Shown: piece after piece, positions 59,118 through 64,000 of the stretch
Numbering within the stretch: the first letter of the stretch is position 1
Layout of the letters: every line of letters starts with the position of its first letter
Source: Marchantia polymorpha subsp. ruderalis
Taxonomy: Eukaryota > Streptophyta > Marchantiopsida > Marchantiales > Marchantiaceae
Assembly: GCA_037833965.1 (NCBI GenBank)
Contig: AP031356.1
Location: forward strand, 7,524,501-7,588,500
Direction of reading: 5' to 3'
DNA length: 64,000 nt
The notes under the pieces: generated by a model
The model's database searches: none
Seen by the model: the letters and a program-made list of their open reading frames with translations, nothing else
Told to the model about the DNA's origin: nothing
Made by a program: the position numbers and the translations under genes

Positions 59118-60700
59118 GTCGCCAACTCTTCTCGCGCCCGAGAGCTGCCTTCCACCTCTGCTAGCTGCATTTCCGCTTCCGCACGCTGCGCCCTCAAATC
59201 CGAGCACTCGGATTGCAAGTTGCGCAACAACTCCTCATCCTCCTTGCGGCCTCTTTGACTTTCTTCTAAGGCGCGCGTCTGGCGCGCAAGCTCGGCTGCT
59301 AGGATGCGGTTTTGTCTCCGCTCTTCCTGCAACTCCGATTCGATCTTTACCCGCATTAGCTCGGCCTCCGCCTGGCTTTTCGTCGCCGCATCCTCCCTCT
59401 GCTGCTGCAAGGCTTGGTATAGCTTCTGTGTGACCGCCAGGTGTTGTCGGAGGGCGGTATTCCTCTCCTGATATACGTGGCACCTAGAGGCCCAAGTGGC
59501 CACCTTGCTCCTCGTCCTGCGCTTGACAGTCTCCACATAAGACTGCGGTTTTCCAGTACCCGAGTACTTGGATGTCTTGCGATCCAGATATCGCAGGAGT
59601 GGGACTATCTGCTCGCACAACACCCCTGTTGGCGTTTTCTGCACAGAATCCGCTTCCTGCTCTTCCGAGCTCGTCTCATCCTTAGTCTCGAGGATTTCAG
59701 TCGCCACTGAATCCCTTGGCGACTCCCTGGAACTGTGGCGCGCAGCAGCTTCCGCTGCGACTGCTGCTCCACTGCCTGCTAAAATATCCAGGGCAGTGGG
59801 GGATCCCACTGCTTGAGCCCCTGTTCCGGCTCGATCTTCGGTCTCCGAAGGGGTCGACGCCGCAGTGACTCTTGTCACCTTTGCACCGCCCGCTTCTGCT
59901 GCCTTCCCTTCCGGCGCAATCTGCGCGGAAGGTGTCTTCGCTGAAGTTGCGTCCGCCGAGGGCGTCCGCACACTGGTCGCCGGCCCTGTCCGTCTCGCAG
60001 TCGGCGAATCCGGCCGACTCTCTGTTGGCCGACTCGCAGTCGACCAATCAGCAGTTGTCCGACTGGGAGTCGGATACACCCTGCGCGTCTTCAATCCACT
60101 TGGCCTGCTTGCTGGTGGCGTTTTCCCAGAAGTGCCTTCCGCCGAAGACGACCTTCTGAGGGTTGTTGGCTCGTCAGCCAAACTCTCTTCTGCTTCCGGC
60201 CTGCTGTCCGGTTCAACGCGCCGTTCAGTTGGCCTTCCTTCCGCTTGTCAACCTTCAGTCGCCCGACTCGTAGTTGGCCGACTGTCAGTCCGTCCATCTC
60301 CTTCCGAAGGCATTGGTGCCTTCTGCGCAGAGGTATTTGTCGACTTCCCTAGAATCTGCTCGATTATCTCCTCCTGCATGGGATTCCGCCGGAGCGGAGT
60401 ACGCCCGGTCTCCTCAGTACTAGTTGGCATTTTGCGTGCCCTCTGTTTTGGTCGACTGTGAGGCTCGTGGGTGGGCCGACCACGAGTCTGCGCAGCTGGC
60501 ACTTCCGGCTGCCTGTCCTCAGGTCTCTCATCCCACTTCCGCTTTCGCGGAATGCGCTCACTTCGACGTTCTTCTGCTGCTCTTGCTGGGGCCGGAGCCG
60601 GAGACGGACTGGCAGGTTCCTCGTCCGGATCCGTGTCTACTTCGGCCTCCCGTGAGTATCTACCTGGATAGCTCTATGTCAGCAGCGGAAACCGTGTCCG
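59118..60700 (-). pseudogene. Long element ORF, copy B, truncated and split
   Basis: Same protein as at 55,602-58,157 from the DPDEEPAS region onward, including the RKRKW signal, the coiled coil and, beyond the nested insertion, the tail at 54,244-53,890. It has its own stop, TGA at 60,248-60,250, where copy A reads CGA. That is a C-to-T change typical of methylated DNA. The position of the copy A stop is open here. Confidence 0.75.
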
Positions 60701-60720
60701 CTCTGAATTTGTCAAACATC
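59118..60720 (-). mobile_element. TGT...ACA element copy B, coding part, 5'-truncated
   Basis: Resumes after the duplicated CCCGC. It encodes the middle of the long ORF on the minus strand and is cut at ~60,719-60,724, in the first third of the ORF. There it meets PR-1 arm 6 through a 6-bp shared word, TCCCAT. Its leader and the first ~200 codons are gone. Confidence 0.8.
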
Positions 60721-61849
60721 CCATGTGTTTGGCGAACTCTCCTGCAGCTGCATATAAGATATTCTGGATTGACCAAGAGATTGGGAATGGACTTATTCTA
60801 GTCCTCCAATATCTTAACATTAGCCCACTAGAGGATATCTCGATGTTGTTTATTCATGTGCTGAATAGTGGACTTGACCTTTGACAAGGTTCCTCCCAGG
60901 GGTCTTACTGATTATGGACTATCAAGTTCATCAAAGGTCGTCCCATGAGCGGCGTCCAGACTGCATTTATTTGTGAGTGAGATGTATTATAGAGCCCAGA
61001 TGACAAGCCTCATTGCAGTTGCAGAGAGGACTCCGGGATGAATTAAGAATGCTCGCCAAAAGTTTTTGGATCTTCAGTTTTGCGATTGGTTTCGGCTTGA
61101 GGCCACGATTTATGATTCATAGTTTGTCATCTCTCTTACAGCGTCTAGCATCATCAATGTCACCTAGGGTCAATCCACAGCAGACGAGTACCTCACTCCG
61201 CACAATGATGCCCGAGCTGGGCTGAATCAAGGCATACCGAGCCTGTCCTGGGACACCACGCTGGAATCGTATGCTACTGACTGGGCCGCCACCAGAGCAG
61301 CTGCTGGTGACGACTGCGCTCTCATACACTCGGGAGGACCTTACGGGGAGAACATCTACTGGTCCAGTGGACCGAGCACCCCCGCGGATGCAGTGCAGGC
61401 CTGGGTCAGCGAGGAGGCATACTACGACTACGCAACAAATTCGTGCTCGGCCATAGAGGGCGAGTCTTGCGGTCATTACACGCAGGTCCCATGCAGATTC
61501 TTCTCGTGCTTTTCTTGCCTGTGTGCGCGAAGTTGTGTTTCCATGGCGTTCCGCCGTAGTTTGATTTTCAGAGATTTTTAGATCTTGCGAACTAACCACG
61601 AGCCCAGGACCTGTATCAGGATAGAGCTGTTCCGACAGATGTAAAAAAGATGAGGGCCTTCACGCATTCTCTGGAAACTCATGAATGGGACGAGAAACTG
61701 GAAGTCAATTTTTGTGTCTGTGTTTTTCCCACAGTAGGGCGTGCAGTAGATGTGATGAGCTTCGCGGGTTTTGACACGGGTCGCACTCTTTGCAACAGGT
61801 CGTGTGGAGGGACACAGCGGCGCTAGGATGCGGGTCGGCCACTTGTGCC
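60719..61849 (+). repeat. PR-1 arm 6 (right arm of ruined pair 3)
   Basis: Near-identical to arm 3 from CCCATGTGTTTGGCG onward, including the promoter-block deletion. Ends at 61,849, where a further element begins. Confidence 0.8.
61085..61849 (+). pseudogene. PR-1 pseudogene, copy 6, truncated by a mobile element
   Basis: Exon 1 equivalent 61,085-61,485, exon 2 from 61,799. It shares every lesion of copy 3 (ATT start, one-base loss, CAG to TAG, SAIEG, no promoter), so it was duplicated after inactivation. In addition exon 2 is cut after 51 nt in GSATC by the element that starts TGTGGTACCCCAC at 61,850. Confidence 0.85.
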
Positions 61850-64000
61850 TGTGGTACCCCACTTTTGGTATTTTTGAGGAAATTAAAACATTTTTGGAAA
61901 ACTGTACCACGGCAATAGTGTAAATGGCCATCGGTGCATCAAAATAGAGTGAAACTGGAGGATCTCGGAGAATCTCGAGAGAACTTGTAGAATCCAGGAG
62001 TTGGGTGCAACGTCGGGGACAGGCACCGCCCTACATGCGGGCTCTGAAGGAATAACCCCTTCGGCGCAAGGCGCGAAATTCGCCTTCGGCGCTGCATCTT
62101 CGGCGCTAGAGGAATCCTTCAGAACCTGGTCAATTCCCAAACGCCTTGATTTGGTTAGGGTCTCGTTGGAAAGAGCTCGACGCGCTGATTCTAACGAGCC
62201 CAAGAACGCCACGAACGGAGGAGGAATTCGGGAGTTATGAAGGTCGCAAGACACTCAGCTTCTCGCCTACGAGTAGGCGAGGAAAGTTTGTCCTATGCGC
62301 GGACGAGGGAAGTCCGCCTACGCGTAGGCAAAATAGGGTTTGACGTCGGCGGGGTGTCCGCCGCGAATGTCGCCTACTCGTAGGCGGGGAGGACTAACAC
62401 CTCTGCACAGGCGGACGCGCGAAGACCGCCTACGCACATGCGCTTCGGCGTCGGCGGGAAATCCGCCTTCGGCCCTAGAAATGCGCCTTCGGGGTTGGAA
62501 ATTGTACGGCGCCTCGGCGCCAGCACAGCAGCGCGGACGGGCGAGGACCCAACGGAGTAGTAAAATCCGTACGGACTGTACGGACGGAATGGATGAGTGC
62601 GCCTTCTGCCGGTTGGGGTTACGGAGACAAGAGCGCCGACGGAGAGGCGAGAGAAATGGACAGACTGGACGGAGTTTGTTGACCGCGGTCAACGCCTTCG
62701 GCGCTGCGCCTACGGCGAGGGACCGGAGCGGACGAACGTTTGATACGCGGAAGGAATTCGCCTACGCGTAGGCGAGCGCCTACGCACAGGCAGATGAAGT
62801 TCCGCGCCGGCGGAGATTCCGCCGGGGATTCCGCCTACGCAGAAGGGTGTTCAATTTTTGTCCGATGCGCGGACGATCGCCTTCGGCTGAGCGGGACTGG
62901 CCAAAGGTAAGTACGAACGAGTGTAGCGCGCAAGGCGAGAAATCCGCCTTCGGCGCTGCGCACCCATGTCCGCGGCGTAGTACGCTAGCGGAGTTCAAAT
63001 TGCCAATTCGAGCGTGTGAGTTAAGTCGGCGTCGGCGGAGCGTGAAGCCGCGCGTGAGAAAGGAGGCCGTTATAGCGCGGAGCCGGCGCGGCCATCAAGT
63101 GATTCGACCTTCACGACCGAGAGCCGACCATGACCTTCGACCAGGAGACGGAGGACGCCCCATTCTTGAATTCGCGATTTCACTTTCTAGTGCGAGCTGC
63201 GCGCGTCCACCTGCTAGCTATTAAACGTTCTAGACATCGCCGCGCGGAGGATTACTTGGTGACTGAGAGGGAATTAAGTGCGCGCGATTTGAAATTGAGG
63301 GAGAGTAGAGTTTGCAGAGGAAGCAAGAAGCTCGAGCAGAGAGGAGTGAGAGTTGTTGCGCAAGCAAATCTCAAGAACGCAATGTCGAGAGTGAACACGC
63401 TGCGGATGTTGCCGCTCCGGCTTCCACAGAACGGGTTGCGTGCTTTCGAGGAGCGGCTGATTGCAAGAAAACTTAATTTCTTGCTGTGGGGGTGGAATTA
63501 CATATGTGTAGACATGGTGCGCGAATGGCTGGCCGCGGAGCGACAACCTACGCGCGGATTGCGTCTGCAAGTAGATCGGTGGACCGTCCACGATTGGGCG
63601 CAGGCATTGGGGAGGTGTGTCGGCAACGACGGATACCTCCTATTTGATAGTGAGAGCGTCAAAGTGACGAAGCAGGACGAAGCGCAATTCGTGGAATTGT
63701 TCAAGCGTGAGAGGTCTACCAAGAACGGGTACAAGACCCGCGAGTACAAAGATCGTTTCCGCCGAACTGTAGCGGCGGCACTGCTGCAATTGCTGCAGTC
63801 GCACCGCACCTCGTACATCACCTTATGGCAGGTGTCTTTTGTGGAGCTCATCTTGGCCGGAGCTCCAGTTCATTGGGCGCGCATCCTACATAGGGTGATG
63901 CAACAGCACGCATACGAGGAGAAGAGGGGAACTCTCAATCACCTCTCCCCTTTCTTGATAAACTTCTATCGACAGAGGAACTGTTTGACCGCGGCGGAGC
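61850..64000 (+). mobile_element. Second type of TGT element, 5' part, running off the window
   Basis: Starts TGTGGTACCCCACTTTTGG in PR-1 exon 2. Its leader is GC-rich with one hairpin module (62,140-62,250: TCGTTGGAAAGAGCTCGACG and TTCTAACGAGCCC) and several GCCTACGCGTAGGC palindromes. At 63,382 it opens a frame related to the long ORF of copy A. The 3' end and target duplication are outside the window. Confidence 0.8.
63382..64000 (+). CDS. Element protein, N-terminal domain (diverged relative of the 55,602 ORF), partial
   Basis: Open from ATG 63,382 to the window edge (206 codons, no stop). It starts MSRVNTLRMLPLRLPQNGLR and aligns without large gaps to residues 1-205 of the copy A protein, about half of the positions identical by eye. 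Shared blocks include LNFLLWGWNY.C..MVREWL, DWAQALGRC, SVKV, YKDRFRR.VA.ALLQLLQ, WQVSFVEL and APVHWAR. The block GTLNHLSPFLINFYR is shared too. DNA outside the ORF is much less alike, which suggests selection on the protein. Upstream leader length (~1.5 kb) also matches. Function unknown; likely needed for or encoded by the element's mobility cycle. Confidence 0.75.
   Translation, partial: MSRVNTLRMLPLRLPQNGLRAFEERLIARKLNFLLWGWNYICVDMVREWLAAERQPTRGLRLQVDRWTVHDWAQALGRCVGNDGYLLFDSESVKVTKQDEAQFVELFKRERSTKNGYKTREYKDRFRRTVAAALLQLLQSHRTSYITLWQVSFVELILAGAPVHWARILHRVMQQHAYEEKRGTLNHLSPFLINFYRQRNCLTAAE

Overview
The window looks like nuclear DNA of a land plant, most likely a bryophyte and plausibly a liverwort such as Marchantia. 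The evidence is intron-containing PR-1, a thaumatin-like (PR-5) gene, a secreted plant-type polyphenol oxidase, TATA boxes at plausible distances, CCCTAAA telomere-like tracts and dense repeats. No bacterial, organellar, rRNA or tRNA signal was seen. The species assignment is inference.

Layout. (1) 1-490: last exon of a thaumatin-like gene with its 3' flank. (2) 2,340-10,790: two ~3.1 kb arms in inverted orientation, each with a PR-1 gene, head to head around a ~2.1 kb spacer. (3) 10,800-16,170: a candidate LRAT-like (permuted papain fold) membrane protein with duplicated 3' ends, and an unknown coiled-coil ORF. (4) 16,140-19,345: a thaumatin-like promoter split by a 2.9 kb mobile element full of tandem repeats. 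(5) 19,560-25,350: decayed repeats, including an inverted pair of unknown coding remnants. (6) 25,352-27,480: a PR-1 arm with a pseudogene lacking its promoter. (7) 28,500-31,150: AT-rich, no gene seen. (8) 32,381-33,992: intact polyphenol oxidase. (9) 34,000-38,850: no recognisable gene. (10) 39,105-40,403: a four-exon thaumatin-like gene with one nonsense codon. (11) 41,990-50,131: a second PR-1 head-to-head pair. (12) 50,132-61,849: a third pair, wrecked by mobile elements, one nested in another. (13) 61,850-64,000: a further element, running off the window.

The intact genes (four PR-1 copies, the polyphenol oxidase and the nearly intact thaumatin-like gene) all encode secreted proteins of defence-related families. 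The PR-1 copies consist of two exons (134 or 133 codons plus 39 codons) joined by a ~0.3 kb phase-0 intron. They encode all six PR-1 cysteines, the CAP tetrad and a C-terminal CAPE-type peptide. The second exon is not visible as an ORF and was found by reading through the intron.

The best candidate for something undescribed is a family of mobile elements with TGT...ACA ends, an apparent 5-bp target duplication and no direct LTRs found. Its complete copy (54,245-59,112) carries one ~851-codon ORF with no transposase, integrase or reverse transcriptase that I can recognise. A diverged element at 61,850 encodes a clearly related N-terminal domain. Members share a hairpin-bearing 5' module, which has been amplified into tandem arrays at 17.7-19.1 kb and 50.4-51.3 kb.
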